From JAWRCU01 sp033542235 (GTDB taxonomy: Bacteria; Pseudomonadota; Alphaproteobacteria; Rhizobiales; Rhizobiaceae), in assembly GCF_033542235.1 (NCBI RefSeq), contig NZ_JAWRCU010000001.1, positions 676,862-740,861 of the forward strand: DNA of 64,000 nt. The letters run 5' to 3'. Shown here one piece after another: positions 26,176-35,620 of this stretch; the first letter of the stretch is position 1; the number at the start of each line of letters is the position of its first letter. The notes under the pieces are model-generated. The model was not told the origin of the DNA. It ran no database searches and saw only the letters and a list, made by a program, of their open reading frames with translations. A program made the position numbers and the translations under genes.

Positions 26176-27575
26176 CAGCGCACCCCTCCGATCGGTTGGA
26201 CTCCCTCGATGGCCGCAACCGCGGCCCGAAACGCTTCGCCACGAATCTCGAAGTTCTTATACTGGTCGAAGCTTGCGCAAGCCGGGGATAGCAGAACGGC
26301 CACCTCCCCTGTTTCGTCGCGCGCCGCGTCTGCGGCGGCGTGCTCGACCGCCGCATCCAGCGTTCCGGAAATCTCGTAAGGCACCGCCTCGCCGAGCGTC
26401 GCGGAGAAAGCCGGCGCCGCCTCGCCTATGAGATAGGCCTTGGCGATGCGCGGAAAATAGCCGCGCAGGGATTCGATTCCGCCTTCCTTGGGAAGGCCGC
26501 CGGCGATCCAATAGATGCGCGGAAAGGTCGAGAGCGCCGGCGCAGCCGCGTCGGCATTGGTCGCCTTGGAGTCGTTGACAAACAGAACGTTGCTCTTACT
26601 GCCGACGAGCTCCATGCGGTGCGCCAGGCCCGGGAAGCTTTCGAGCCCCGATTGTATCTCACCGAGATCGAGCCCGACCTTCAGGCAGGCAGCCACGGCC
26701 GCGAGCGCGTTCTGCGCGTTGTGCTGGCCGCGCAACGAGCCGATCCCTTCGAGGAAGCCAATCCGCTCATAGCGGCCATGTACCGCCTCCATGAGATCGG
26801 TGCCGTCGGCAAAATAGCCGTCCGGCAAGGGCAGCCGCTTGGAAATGCGGATGACTTCCTTGCCGGCACGCTCTAGGCGGTCGGCAATCTGTGCGCAGTA
26901 GATGTCGTCGACGCCGATGATGGCAGCGTCGCTGCCCGCGACCAGCCGCTCCTTGATCGCGGCGTAGTGCTGCATGGTGCCATGCCGGTCGAGATGATCG
27001 GGCGTCAGGTTGAGCAGAATGCCTGCCGTCGGATTTATCGAAGGCGCGAGGTCGATCTGGTAGGAAGAGCACTCTACGACGTAGAAGCGATCCGATGTCG
27101 GCGGGTCGAGCGTCATCACGGCGCGGCCGATATTGCCGCCCATCTGAGCATCGCGTCCCGACGATTTGATGATGTGCGCTGCAAGCGCCGTGGTGGTCGA
27201 CTTGCCGTTCGTGCCGGTGATCGCGATGAACGGCGCCGTCGGAGCGGATTTCGTCCGCTCGCGCGCGAAAAGTTCGACGTCGCCGATGATCTCCACGCCA
27301 GCGCCCCGGGCAAGCTCCACCGCCCAGTGCGGCTTTGGATGCGTCAGCGGCACCCCGGGCGAAAGCACGCAGGACGCAAAGCCGCTCCAGTCCGCCTGCC
27401 TGAGGTCACTGACCGGAATCCCCTCCTGCTCGGCACGGGCGACGCTCTCGGGATTGTCGTCCCACGCCACTACGCTCGCACCGCCTTCAACGAGCGCGTG
27501 GGCGGTCGCGAGCCCCGATCCCCCGAGGCCGAAAAGGGCGACAGCTTTGCCTGAGAATGAGCTCGCTGGGATCAT
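26175..27575 (-). CDS. murD: UDP-MurNAc-L-alanine--D-glutamate ligase MurD
   Basis: 466 residues. The N-terminal Rossmann part has GLGGSGLATAHAL, the ATP loop is GTNGKST (121-127), and FVNDSKATNADAAAPAL and LLSPACASFDQYKNFEIRG lie in the C-terminal part. It adds D-glutamate to the stem peptide. It is 7 bases downstream of mraY. Confidence 0.97.
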   Translation of the reverse strand: MIPASSFSGKAVALFGLGGSGLATAHALVEGGASVVAWDDNPESVARAEQEGIPVSDLRQADWSGFASCVLSPGVPLTHPKPHWAVELARGAGVEIIGDVELFARERTKSAPTAPFIAITGTNGKSTTTALAAHIIKSSGRDAQMGGNIGRAVMTLDPPTSDRFYVVECSSYQIDLAPSINPTAGILLNLTPDHLDRHGTMQHYAAIKERLVAGSDAAIIGVDDIYCAQIADRLERAGKEVIRISKRLPLPDGYFADGTDLMEAVHGRYERIGFLEGIGSLRGQHNAQNALAAVAACLKVGLDLGEIQSGLESFPGLAHRMELVGSKSNVLFVNDSKATNADAAAPALSTFPRIYWIAGGLPKEGGIESLRGYFPRIAKAYLIGEAAPAFSATLGEAVPYEISGTLDAAVEHAAADAARDETGEVAVLLSPACASFDQYKNFEIRGEAFRAAVAAIEGVQPIGGVR

Positions 27576-27582
27576 TTCGCTC

Positions 27583-28665
27583 TCAGCGCAGCTTGAGCGT
27601 CGACAAACCGATGAGCGCCAGGATGACGGCGATGATCCAGAAGCGGATCACGACCTGGCTTTCGGTCCAGCCGAGCTTCTCGAAGTGGTGGTGGATGGGG
27701 GCCATGAGGAACACCCTGCGGCCGGTCATCTTGAAGTAGCCGACCTGTATGATGACGGACAGCGCCTCCATCACGAACAGGCCGCCGACGATGGCCATGA
27801 CGATCTCGTGCTTGGTGGCGACGGCCACCGTGCCGGTGAGTCCACCAAGCGCCAATGATCCGGTATCGCCCATGAAGATGGCGGCGGGCGGCGCATTGAA
27901 CCAGAGGAAGCCGAGGCCGGCGCCGATCACCGCACCGAGCACGACGGCCAGCTCGCCGGTGCCCGGGACGAAATGGATCTGCAGATATTCCGCGAACACC
28001 GCGTTCCCGGAAAGATAGGCGATCACGCCGAAGGACGCAGCGGCGATCATGATCGGCACGATCGCTAGTCCGTCGAGGCCATCGGTCAGGTTTACCGCAT
28101 TTCCCGCTCCGACAATGACAAAGCCGGCCACCGGGATGAAGAACCAGCCGAGATTGATGAGCAGGTCCTTGATGAAGGGAAAGGTCAGGGAGGAGGAGAA
28201 CGGAGCCTGCCCCGCGCGCATGATGATCCAGGCGGCGAACCCGGCGATCACGAACTCGATGGCGAGCCGCACCCGGCCGGAAAGGCCGAGATGCGACTGC
28301 TTGGTCACCTTCAGGTAATCGTCGTAGAAGCCGATCGCTCCGAAGCCGACCGTGACCAGCAGGACGACCCAGACGTAGACGCTCTTCAAATTCGTCCAGA
28401 GCAGCGACGACACGATGATGCCGCAGAGGATCATCAGGCCGCCCATTGTGGGCGTGCCGGCCTTCTTGAAATGGGTCTGCGGCCCGTCGGCGCGGATCGG
28501 CTGGCCCTTGCCCTGCCGGATGCGAAGCGAGTTGATGATCGTCGGGCCGAACAGGAAAATCAGCATGCAGGACGTGATCAGCGCTCCGCCGGTACGGAAG
28601 GTAATGTATCGAAAGACATTGAATATCGATGCCTCATTGGCGAATTCAGCAAGCAACGTCAGCAT
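27583..28665 (-). CDS. mraY: Phospho-MurNAc-pentapeptide transferase MraY
   Basis: 360 residues with about ten membrane helices. Active-site acidic residues are visible in FYDDYLK (113-119), NLTDGLDGL (192-200) and FMGDTGSLALGG. It transfers phospho-MurNAc-pentapeptide onto undecaprenyl phosphate, giving lipid I for MurG. Confidence 0.97.
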   Translation of the reverse strand: MLTLLAEFANEASIFNVFRYITFRTGGALITSCMLIFLFGPTIINSLRIRQGKGQPIRADGPQTHFKKAGTPTMGGLMILCGIIVSSLLWTNLKSVYVWVVLLVTVGFGAIGFYDDYLKVTKQSHLGLSGRVRLAIEFVIAGFAAWIIMRAGQAPFSSSLTFPFIKDLLINLGWFFIPVAGFVIVGAGNAVNLTDGLDGLAIVPIMIAAASFGVIAYLSGNAVFAEYLQIHFVPGTGELAVVLGAVIGAGLGFLWFNAPPAAIFMGDTGSLALGGLTGTVAVATKHEIVMAIVGGLFVMEALSVIIQVGYFKMTGRRVFLMAPIHHHFEKLGWTESQVVIRFWIIAVILALIGLSTLKLR

Positions 28666-28689
28666 TGGGCGGATTCCCCCTAAGCGCGT

Positions 28690-30123
28690 TCAGGCGCGCT
28701 TCGCATTGGCGGCTTGCGCCGGAAATTTGCTCGTCAGCGCGTCGACCAGCTTCGAGAAGCCGACGCCCTTCGATGATTTGATCATGACCGTGTCGCCTGC
28801 TCGCACCGAATTCATGAGCACGGGCTTAAGTTCCTCGACGTCAGCCCTGTACTCGACCGGAGTTCCGCCGGAAAGCCTTTCGGCGAGCGCCTTCATTTCC
28901 GGCCCGGCTAGCAGAACGAGATCGACATGCCTGTCCCTGATCAATTCCGCAAGCCCTGCATGCAGCTTCGCGGAGTGATCACCGAGCTCCAGCATATCGC
29001 CCAGCACCGCTATGCGACGGCCTGCATCTGAGACAGGCGCCGCGTCAAGCAGGTCGAGCGCGGCCTTCATCGATGCCGGGTTGGCATTATAGCTCTCGTC
29101 GATCAAGCACAAGGTTCCGCCCGGCACCGCCAATTCGTGACGCCGTCCGCGGCCGGCCTCTGGTACCAGCGTGGCGAGCGCAGCGGCCACCTTGATCACG
29201 TCCGCGCCGGCGATATCGGCCGCCCCGAGCACCGCCAGCGCGTTCTGGACGGAATGCCGCCCCGGCGTTCCGATGCGCGCTTCGATGTCGCGGCCGCCGA
29301 TACGCACGACGATCGACGAGCCTTCCGCATCGGCCTCGCATTGGACGAGCTTGAAGTTTGCCCGCGCATGCTCGCCGAAGCCAAGCACACGCTCGACCCC
29401 GGCGTCGCGCGCCAGTTTCCGAAGCAGGCTCCACCGCCTGTCATCGCGATTGAGAAGGGCAGCGCCGCCTTTCTCCACGCCTTCGAAGATCTCTGACTTG
29501 GAGGTCGCGATCTCATCGAGATTGCGGAAATGGCCTAGATGGGCGGCGGCAATCAGCGTCACCACTGCAACGTGCGGTCTCACCATCTTTGAGAGCGGCC
29601 TGATCTCGCCGGCGTGGTTCATGCCGATTTCGAAGACCGCGAAGTCGGCATCTTGTGGAAGCCGGGCAAGGGTCAGCGGCACGCCCCAATGATTGTTGAA
29701 CGACTTCTCGGAGGCGTGCACCTTGCCCACGGTCGAAAGCGTGTGGCGCAGCGCCTCCTTTGTGCTCGTCTTGCCGGCCGAGCCCGTCACGGCAATGATC
29801 TTCGCCCTTGAGCGGGCGCGCGCCGCAATGCCGGCAAGTTCCAGTGCCTTCAGCACGTCCGGCACGACGATCTTTGGAACGTTGAGGCGGCCGAGCGCCG
29901 GCAGCTTGTGCTCGGCAACCACCAGCACGCCCGCCCCTGCCGCTACCGCGGCCGTTGCGAAATCATGGCCGTCAAGCGTATCGCCCCGGATCGCGAAAAA
30001 GGCGTCGCCGAGCTTCAGCGTCCGCGTATCGATCGAGACACCGCCGATGCTTTCGGGCATTTGCCCGAGCGGCCGTCCCGCCGTGGCTTCGACCAGCGCA
30101 GCACCGCTCCACAAATGCATCAT
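28690..30123 (-). CDS. murF: UDP-MurNAc-tripeptide--D-Ala-D-Ala ligase MurF
   Basis: 477 residues. The ATP loop is GSAGKTS (114-120), with SFNNHWGVPLTLARL, FEIGMNHAGEI and LIDESYNANPASMKAAL. It joins the D-Ala-D-Ala made by Ddl to the tripeptide. Its start overlaps the murE stop by four bases, and mraY follows after 24 bases. Confidence 0.97.
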   Translation of the reverse strand: MMHLWSGAALVEATAGRPLGQMPESIGGVSIDTRTLKLGDAFFAIRGDTLDGHDFATAAVAAGAGVLVVAEHKLPALGRLNVPKIVVPDVLKALELAGIAARARSRAKIIAVTGSAGKTSTKEALRHTLSTVGKVHASEKSFNNHWGVPLTLARLPQDADFAVFEIGMNHAGEIRPLSKMVRPHVAVVTLIAAAHLGHFRNLDEIATSKSEIFEGVEKGGAALLNRDDRRWSLLRKLARDAGVERVLGFGEHARANFKLVQCEADAEGSSIVVRIGGRDIEARIGTPGRHSVQNALAVLGAADIAGADVIKVAAALATLVPEAGRGRRHELAVPGGTLCLIDESYNANPASMKAALDLLDAAPVSDAGRRIAVLGDMLELGDHSAKLHAGLAELIRDRHVDLVLLAGPEMKALAERLSGGTPVEYRADVEELKPVLMNSVRAGDTVMIKSSKGVGFSKLVDALTSKFPAQAANAKRA

Positions 30124-31574
30124 GCGGCGCGCTCCCGAAGCGCTGCGAGCACCTCTTCATGGTCGGAAAACGGCAGCGTCACCGTTCCGATCGTCTGGCC
30201 ATGCTCATGCCCTTTGCCGGCAACGACCAGCGTGTCCCCGCTCTTCAGCATCGCGACGGCTTCCTGGATCGCCTTGCGCCGATCGCCGATTTCGCGGGCG
30301 CCGCTGGCTGCGGCCAGAATCTCAGCACGTATTTTCTCCGGCACTTCAGAGCGTGGATTATCGTCGGTGACGATCACCACATCGGCAAGCCTCGTGGCGA
30401 TCTCGCCCATGATCGGCCTTTTGCCTTTATCGCGGTCGCCGCCGCAGCCGAAAACGACGACCACCCGTCCCGTGGTGAAGGGCCGTACCGCTTCCAGCAC
30501 GTTTTGCAATGCGTCCGGCTTGTGCGCGTAATCGACATAGACAGGCGCGCCATCGGCAGTTGTCCCGACCAGTTCGAGGCGGCCGGACGCGCCTTTGAGA
30601 TGCTCGAGCGCTGAAAGCGCCTTGGCGGTCGGCGTGCCGGTCGAGATGGCGAGGCCCGCGGCGACAAGCGCGTTATGGATCTGGAAATCGCCGGCAAGCG
30701 GCAGGTCGATCTCGTAGAGCGTGCCGCCGGCGTCGATTTCGGCGCGCTGCCGATGCCGCTCGTGCTCGACACGCTTGATCCCCAGGAATGTGCCCTTGCG
30801 TCCGACCGTAATGACATCCAGGCCCGCCGCCCTGGCTGCGGCAATCGTGGGCTCCGACCATGGATCGTCGGCAAAGATGATGGCAGGTGCCCCCTTCGGC
30901 AACAGCGTATCGAACAGGCGGAGCTTCGCCCGGTGGTAATGCTCGACCGTCGGGTGATAGTCCATGTGATCGCGGCCGAGATTGGTGAAGCCGCCCGCCG
31001 CAAGCTTCACGCCGTCGAGGCGACGTTGATCCAGCCCGTGGCTCGAGGCCTCCATCGACGCATGCGTTACGCCAGCGTCGGCAAGTTCGCTCAGCAGCTT
31101 GTGCAGCGCCACCGGGTCCGGCGTGGTCAGCGCGCCATATTCGTTGCGGCCCGGAGCGATGAGACCCGTCGTGCCGATGCTCGCCGCCGTCTTGCCCTCG
31201 CTCTCCCAGATCTGCCGCGTGAACGAGGCGACAGAGGTTTTCCCGGCAGTGCCGGTGACCGCGACCGTGATCTTTGGCTGTGCGCCATAGAAACGCGCCG
31301 CAGCCAGAGCCAGCGCGCGCCTCGGATCGTCTGTTTCGATCACCGGGACCGAGGCAGCGGAAAGGTTGGAACCCCGCGAGGCTACGATCGCGCTCGCGCC
31401 TCGTTCTACGGCATCCGCAGCGTAGGCGGCGCCGTCGGCCTTGGCGCCGGCAATCGCGAAGAACAGGGATCCCTGCTCGACGGTACGCGAATCCGACGAA
31501 AGCCCGGCGACGGCGATATTGCCGATCTGTCCTCCCCCGACAGGCAGAATACCGGCAAAGTCCTCGAGTTTCAT
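30120..31574 (-). CDS. murE: UDP-MurNAc-L-Ala-D-Glu--meso-DAP ligase MurE
   Basis: 484 residues. The ATP loop is GTAGKTS (108-114). The DNPR motif at 405-408 (VTDDNPRSEVPEKI) marks meso-diaminopimelate and not lysine as substrate, as expected in Gram-negative bacteria. The C-terminal GKGHEHGQ segment is present. It follows ftsI by 53 bases. Confidence 0.97.
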   Translation of the reverse strand: MKLEDFAGILPVGGGQIGNIAVAGLSSDSRTVEQGSLFFAIAGAKADGAAYAADAVERGASAIVASRGSNLSAASVPVIETDDPRRALALAAARFYGAQPKITVAVTGTAGKTSVASFTRQIWESEGKTAASIGTTGLIAPGRNEYGALTTPDPVALHKLLSELADAGVTHASMEASSHGLDQRRLDGVKLAAGGFTNLGRDHMDYHPTVEHYHRAKLRLFDTLLPKGAPAIIFADDPWSEPTIAAARAAGLDVITVGRKGTFLGIKRVEHERHRQRAEIDAGGTLYEIDLPLAGDFQIHNALVAAGLAISTGTPTAKALSALEHLKGASGRLELVGTTADGAPVYVDYAHKPDALQNVLEAVRPFTTGRVVVVFGCGGDRDKGKRPIMGEIATRLADVVIVTDDNPRSEVPEKIRAEILAAASGAREIGDRRKAIQEAVAMLKSGDTLVVAGKGHEHGQTIGTVTLPFSDHEEVLAALRERAA

Positions 31575-31627
31575 CGAAATCCAGTCACGTCAAATGGATG
31601 GCACCGGCGGTGCCTTGAGAGGCAGAA

Positions 31628-33340
31628 TCAAGGGTATGCGACCAATGTAGGCTTATCTTCATGGCCGAAATCTGGTTTCACGCCAAGCATGGCGGCAGAC
31701 CGGCGTATGATATTGGCGACGATCGGCGCCGCATTGGAGCCGGCTGTGGCGCCCATTCCGGGTTTTTCAGGCTTGGGTTCATCGACGATGCTGAGCACGA
31801 TGTACTGGGGATCGTCCATCGGGAAGGCCGCAACGAAGGCGTTGAAACGCGTATCGTTGGAGTAACGGCCGTTGACGACCTTCTCGGCGGTGCCGGTTTT
31901 GCCGCCGACCCGGTATCCCGGCACCAGGGCGCGCCTGCCCGACCCCTTCTCCGCGTTCAACTTGTACAGGTAGCGCAGCCCCTCCACGGTCGAGTCCTTG
32001 ACCACCTTCTTGGCCACCGCCATCGCCTGCTCCTGCGTGCGCGGCAGGAAGGTCGGCTCGATCAGGTAGCCGTTCATCAGCGCCGCACAGCCCACCGCCG
32101 TCTGCAACGGCGTAGTCGACACGCCGTGCCCGAAGGCGATCGTGATCGAGTTCACCTGCTTCCACACCCTTGGCTCGGTAGGCTTGGCGACCTCCGGCAG
32201 CTCCGTCTGCATCCGCTCGAGAACGCCGAGGCGATGCAGGAACTCGCGATGTCCATCGATTCCGACGACCTCCGCCTCGCGGGCCGAGCCGATATTCGAG
32301 GAGTAGATGAACACCTCAGGCACGGAAAGAACACGGTTCTTGCCGTGGAAGTCGTGGATGGTCTGGCGTCCGATCGTTATGGGGCGCATCGCATCGAACC
32401 GGCTGTCGAGCGTGACCTTCCCCGAATCCAGCGCCATCGCCGTCGTGAAGCTCTTGAATGTCGAGCCCATCTCATACAGGCCGGCAGACATGCGGTTCAG
32501 CCGGTCCTTGTCGTTGGCGTTGTACGGATTGTTCGGATCGAAGTCGGGCACAGAAGCCATGGCCAGCACTTCGCCGGTTTTGATGTTGAGCACCACCGCG
32601 CCCGCCGCGATGGCGTGGTACCGCTCCATCCCTTGCGCGATCTCGTCGCGCACAATGTACTGGACCCTGAGATCTATCGAGAGCTTGACCGGCTCGAGAT
32701 CCTTGGCGGTTGCAAGGCCCGTCGCCTGCAGATCGGCGAGGCCCTGCTCGTCGATATACTTCTCCATGCCGGCGATGCCCTGGTTGTCGATGTTGACCAG
32801 GCCAAGAATATGGGAGGCGGTCTCGCCGCCAGGGTAGAAGCGCCGGTTCTCGGTGCGGAACCCGATGCCCGGAATACCGAGCTTCATGATGTCGCTTTGC
32901 TGTTTGGGCGAAAGCTGACGCCTCAGCCACACGAAGCCGGTGCCGCTCTTGAGCTTGCGGTATGTCTGCTCGTAGTCGAGATCGGGCAGCACGCTCGCAA
33001 GCTTCTCGGTCGCCTCGTCCGCATCGACAATACGCCGCGGTTCGGCAAAGAGCGAAGCCGTCTTGATGTCCGTCGCAAGCACCTCGCCGTTGCGGTCGAG
33101 GATGTCCGGGCGTGCGGCCGTGATGCGCGCTCCGGGCGGGCCGGAATCGTCGGGCTCCTGCGTTCCGAGATACACCAGTCGGCCGGCGATCGCGCAGTAG
33201 ATCGACAGGAACACTGCCATGGTCATCACGACGCGGTTGCGCGCCTTGCCGCCGGTCGACTTGCCGGCACCCTCGACGACAATGCCTGCGGCGCCAGCCG
33301 CGGCACGCCTGCGCAAAAATTTTGCGAGCAAGGTTTTCAT
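31628..33340 (-). CDS. ftsI: Septal transpeptidase FtsI (PBP3)
   Basis: 570 residues. A basic N-terminus and one membrane helix (about 37-57) precede a pedestal domain and the transpeptidase domain. The active-site motifs are complete: S293-T-F-K296, S347-S-N349 and K481-T-G. It cross-links septal peptidoglycan with FtsW. Its start overlaps the ftsL stop as ATGA. Confidence 0.97.
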   Translation of the reverse strand: MKTLLAKFLRRRAAAGAAGIVVEGAGKSTGGKARNRVVMTMAVFLSIYCAIAGRLVYLGTQEPDDSGPPGARITAARPDILDRNGEVLATDIKTASLFAEPRRIVDADEATEKLASVLPDLDYEQTYRKLKSGTGFVWLRRQLSPKQQSDIMKLGIPGIGFRTENRRFYPGGETASHILGLVNIDNQGIAGMEKYIDEQGLADLQATGLATAKDLEPVKLSIDLRVQYIVRDEIAQGMERYHAIAAGAVVLNIKTGEVLAMASVPDFDPNNPYNANDKDRLNRMSAGLYEMGSTFKSFTTAMALDSGKVTLDSRFDAMRPITIGRQTIHDFHGKNRVLSVPEVFIYSSNIGSAREAEVVGIDGHREFLHRLGVLERMQTELPEVAKPTEPRVWKQVNSITIAFGHGVSTTPLQTAVGCAALMNGYLIEPTFLPRTQEQAMAVAKKVVKDSTVEGLRYLYKLNAEKGSGRRALVPGYRVGGKTGTAEKVVNGRYSNDTRFNAFVAAFPMDDPQYIVLSIVDEPKPEKPGMGATAGSNAAPIVANIIRRSAAMLGVKPDFGHEDKPTLVAYP

Positions 33341-33726
33341 TCCGCTACCGCCCCGGTCACGATGTGATCCGTCCCCGTTCGATCCGTATCATTGTCGGCC
33401 ACGCCACCCAGGCGCTGCGTCGAGAAGTCCTGCATTTCGACCGGCTTCGGCGGCAGGTCATCGAGGCTGCCGATCTGGTGCGCCTCGACCGGCTGCAGAT
33501 GCAGCTCGTCCTGATAGATGTCGGTGAGCCTCTGTAGGCGAGACGGCTGGGTGAGCAGGCTCCAGTCCGCCTTCAAAAGATTGATCGTGTCCTGCTCGTA
33601 CTTGATCTCGGACTCGATCTTGTGGACTTCGGCTAGCCGGGCCTCCGCCCTGTGCTTGGTGTTGTAGGTGAAGGCTGCGGCCGAGACCATGACCCCGATG
33701 AGCAGTATGTCGCTGGTGCGGAACAC
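33337..33726 (-). CDS. ftsL: Cell division protein FtsL
   Basis: 129 residues starting at GTG 33726, with a GGGGGAGAG site upstream. One membrane helix at the N-terminus (ILLIGVMVSAAAFTYNT) is followed by a heptad-like coiled coil (KHRAEARLAEVHKIESEIKY and on) and LLKADWSLLTQPSRLQRL, as in alphaproteobacterial FtsL. It lies between rsmH and ftsI, the conserved place. Confidence 0.9.
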   Translation of the reverse strand: MFRTSDILLIGVMVSAAAFTYNTKHRAEARLAEVHKIESEIKYEQDTINLLKADWSLLTQPSRLQRLTDIYQDELHLQPVEAHQIGSLDDLPPKPVEMQDFSTQRLGGVADNDTDRTGTDHIVTGAVAE

Positions 33727-33731
33727 TGGAA

Positions 33732-34751
33732 CTATCTCTCCCCCGATGAATAGGGATCGGGCAATGCTGGAAGACCAAATTGGCCCATATCGGCGGGCCT
33801 GGGAGGTTTGTCCGTGCGTGCGGCGATCCTGAGCTTTGCGGAGCGGGCGCGCGGATTGGCCGCTATTTCGGTGTCCGTGGGCGAGATCGGCCCGTTGACC
33901 TTCTCGAAGGTGGGCGCCGGCGCCTTTGCATCCGGCAGATGCCGCGATACGGCCGGCCGGCCGGAACGGTCTGCGATGAAGCGCTTGACGATGCGGTCTT
34001 CCAGCGAGTGGAAGGTGACAACCGCGAGCCGACCGCCCGGCTTCAGCGCTCGCTCCGCCGCCAGCAGCGCACGGGCAAGCTCGCCGAGCTCGTCATTGAC
34101 GAAAATGCGCAGCGCCTGGAAAACGCGGGTTGCAGGATGGATCTTGTCCTTGGGGCTGCGGCCGACATGAGCCTCGATCGCTTCTGCAAGCTCGAGCGTG
34201 CGTGTGAAAGGCCGCTCGGCGCGGCGCCTCTCGATCATGCGCGCGATGCGGCCGGCATGCCGTTCTTCGCCGAGGAAGCCGAAAATGCGCGCCAGATCCC
34301 CGGCCTTGAAGCGATTGACGACGTCGGCTGCGCTGAGCCCTGCTTTTGCCATGCGCATGTCAAGCGGACCGTCGGCACGGAAGGAAAAACCACGTTCAGG
34401 TTCATCCAGCTGCATCGACGATACGCCGATGTCGAGCACGACGCCGTCGACCATCTCGCCCGCAAATTCATCGAGGCGGGAAAACGGTCCGTGCACCAGC
34501 CTGAGCTTGCCCTTGAATGCGACCGCAAGATCGGCACCCGCCGCGATCGCATCGGGATCGCGGTCGATCGCGATCACGTTTGCACCGGCGGCGAGCAGCG
34601 CCCGCGTATAGCCGCCCGCACCGAATGTTCCGTCGACGATCGTCGCACCCGAAAGCGGCTCGAGCGCCGTCGCGACTTCACTCAGCAGGACCGGAATGTG
34701 GCGGGCCGGTCCGCCAACGGCCTGGATATCCCGGCCGCGGCCCGCCATCAT
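33732..34751 (-). CDS. rsmH: 16S rRNA (cytosine1402-N4)-methyltransferase RsmH
   Basis: 339 residues starting at ATG 34751, which overlaps the mraZ stop; the longer open frame upstream runs through mraZ out of frame and is rejected. HIPVLLSEV at the start, DGTFGAGGYTRALL for SAM binding, then KIHPATRVFQALRIFVNDEL and VVTFHSLEDRIVKRF are hallmarks of the MraW family. Confidence 0.96.
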   Translation of the reverse strand: MMAGRGRDIQAVGGPARHIPVLLSEVATALEPLSGATIVDGTFGAGGYTRALLAAGANVIAIDRDPDAIAAGADLAVAFKGKLRLVHGPFSRLDEFAGEMVDGVVLDIGVSSMQLDEPERGFSFRADGPLDMRMAKAGLSAADVVNRFKAGDLARIFGFLGEERHAGRIARMIERRRAERPFTRTLELAEAIEAHVGRSPKDKIHPATRVFQALRIFVNDELGELARALLAAERALKPGGRLAVVTFHSLEDRIVKRFIADRSGRPAVSRHLPDAKAPAPTFEKVNGPISPTDTEIAANPRARSAKLRIAARTDKPPRPADMGQFGLPALPDPYSSGER

Positions 34752-35221
34752 TCCGGTTCCCCCGTCGGCCGCAGCATCCCCGTCGCGGCCTGCCGAAGCT
34801 TGAGCAACCGCGCGCGGGCCTCCGCACGATAGTCGCTGAACCGCTCCGGCTCCCATATCTGGAAAAAGTGCCCGCGGCCGACGAAGGCCACGTCCGTCGT
34901 GATCCCCGTATGCTCGCGGATGAAATCGCTCACCGTGATGCGGCCATCCTGATCGAGCTTCAGGAAGGCTCCGTCGCCGTGACAAAAGAAGGACATGTCG
35001 TCCGCAGTCTGCAGAAAAGGATCCTCCAGCGCTATGCGCTGTTCGTAGCGGTCGAGCAGGTCCGGGCCGCCCACGTCGAGCGCGGCCACGTCCAGCGCCC
35101 TCAGCGCATATAGATCCGAAAAGCCACGTTTCTGCAGGACCGAACGGAAATGCGCCGGTACCGACACCCGGCCCTTCGCATCGATCCTGTTCACTGCGCT
35201 GGACAGAAACCGGTCCATCAC
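34748..35221 (-). CDS. mraZ: Transcriptional regulator MraZ
   Basis: 157 residues with two AbrB-like half domains: NRIDAKGRVSVPAHFR and LDQDGRITVSDFIREHTGI. MraZ is a DNA-binding repressor of its own dcw operon. The start is GTG 35221 or ATG 35218, with AAGGAGG 12-18 bases upstream. Matching boxes overlie the promoter at 35404-35438. Confidence 0.95.
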   Translation of the reverse strand: MMDRFLSSAVNRIDAKGRVSVPAHFRSVLQKRGFSDLYALRALDVAALDVGGPDLLDRYEQRIALEDPFLQTADDMSFFCHGDGAFLKLDQDGRITVSDFIREHTGITTDVAFVGRGHFFQIWEPERFSDYRAEARARLLKLRQAATGMLRPTGEPE

Positions 35222-35403
35222 CTGCTACTGCCGCCTCCTTCGCATCGCCCTTCCGCATGCAGACACCCGCACCGGGCAACGCGGTTCTCAAAGTCTTTTT
35301 CTCGCTCGTTTCGGGACAAAACGACTTCGTCCGGACAGCCGCCGCGGCTGCCGGTTTGACGGACGCCTTACCCCGAACTGCAACGAAATATTGATTGAGT
35401 GAA

Positions 35404-35438
35404 TGGGATAGCATGGGCCTCTATGGGCGTCAACGGGA
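35404..35438. promoter_or_regulatory. MraZ-box array overlapping the dcw promoter
   Basis: On the plus strand TGGGA (35404), TGGGC (35414), TGGGC (35424) and CGGGA (35434) repeat every 10 bases, which is the known TGGGN-N5 pattern bound by MraZ. On the minus strand the same bases hold TTGACG (35428-35433) and TATCCC (35405-35410) with a 17-base spacer, a good promoter. Bound MraZ would therefore block RNA polymerase. Transcription would start near 35398, leaving a leader of about 180 bases. The rest of 35222-35620 shows no gene. Confidence 0.85.
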
Positions 35439-35620
35439 ACAGACCGGAACGGCCCGCGACAGACGGCCGCCCAGCGTTCAAATCGGCGCATTCGGCTTTA
35501 TCGTCGATTAACGCTAACGAAGAGTTATTGAGCGTCACGACGCCCCCTTCCGCGCTTGCGGAAGGCGCGCCGCCGACCTAAGCCTCGACGACCGCTTTGA
35601 TCGACTATCCCGAGGGAGCC

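Noticed and set aside
31661..33367. Plus-strand open frame of 568 codons opposite ftsI
   Set aside because: Arg/His-rich composition typical of antisense frames; ftsI has all catalytic motifs.
34752..35414. N-terminal extension of rsmH by about 220 codons
   Set aside because: It runs through mraZ in another frame; the ATG overlapping the mraZ stop gives the normal length.
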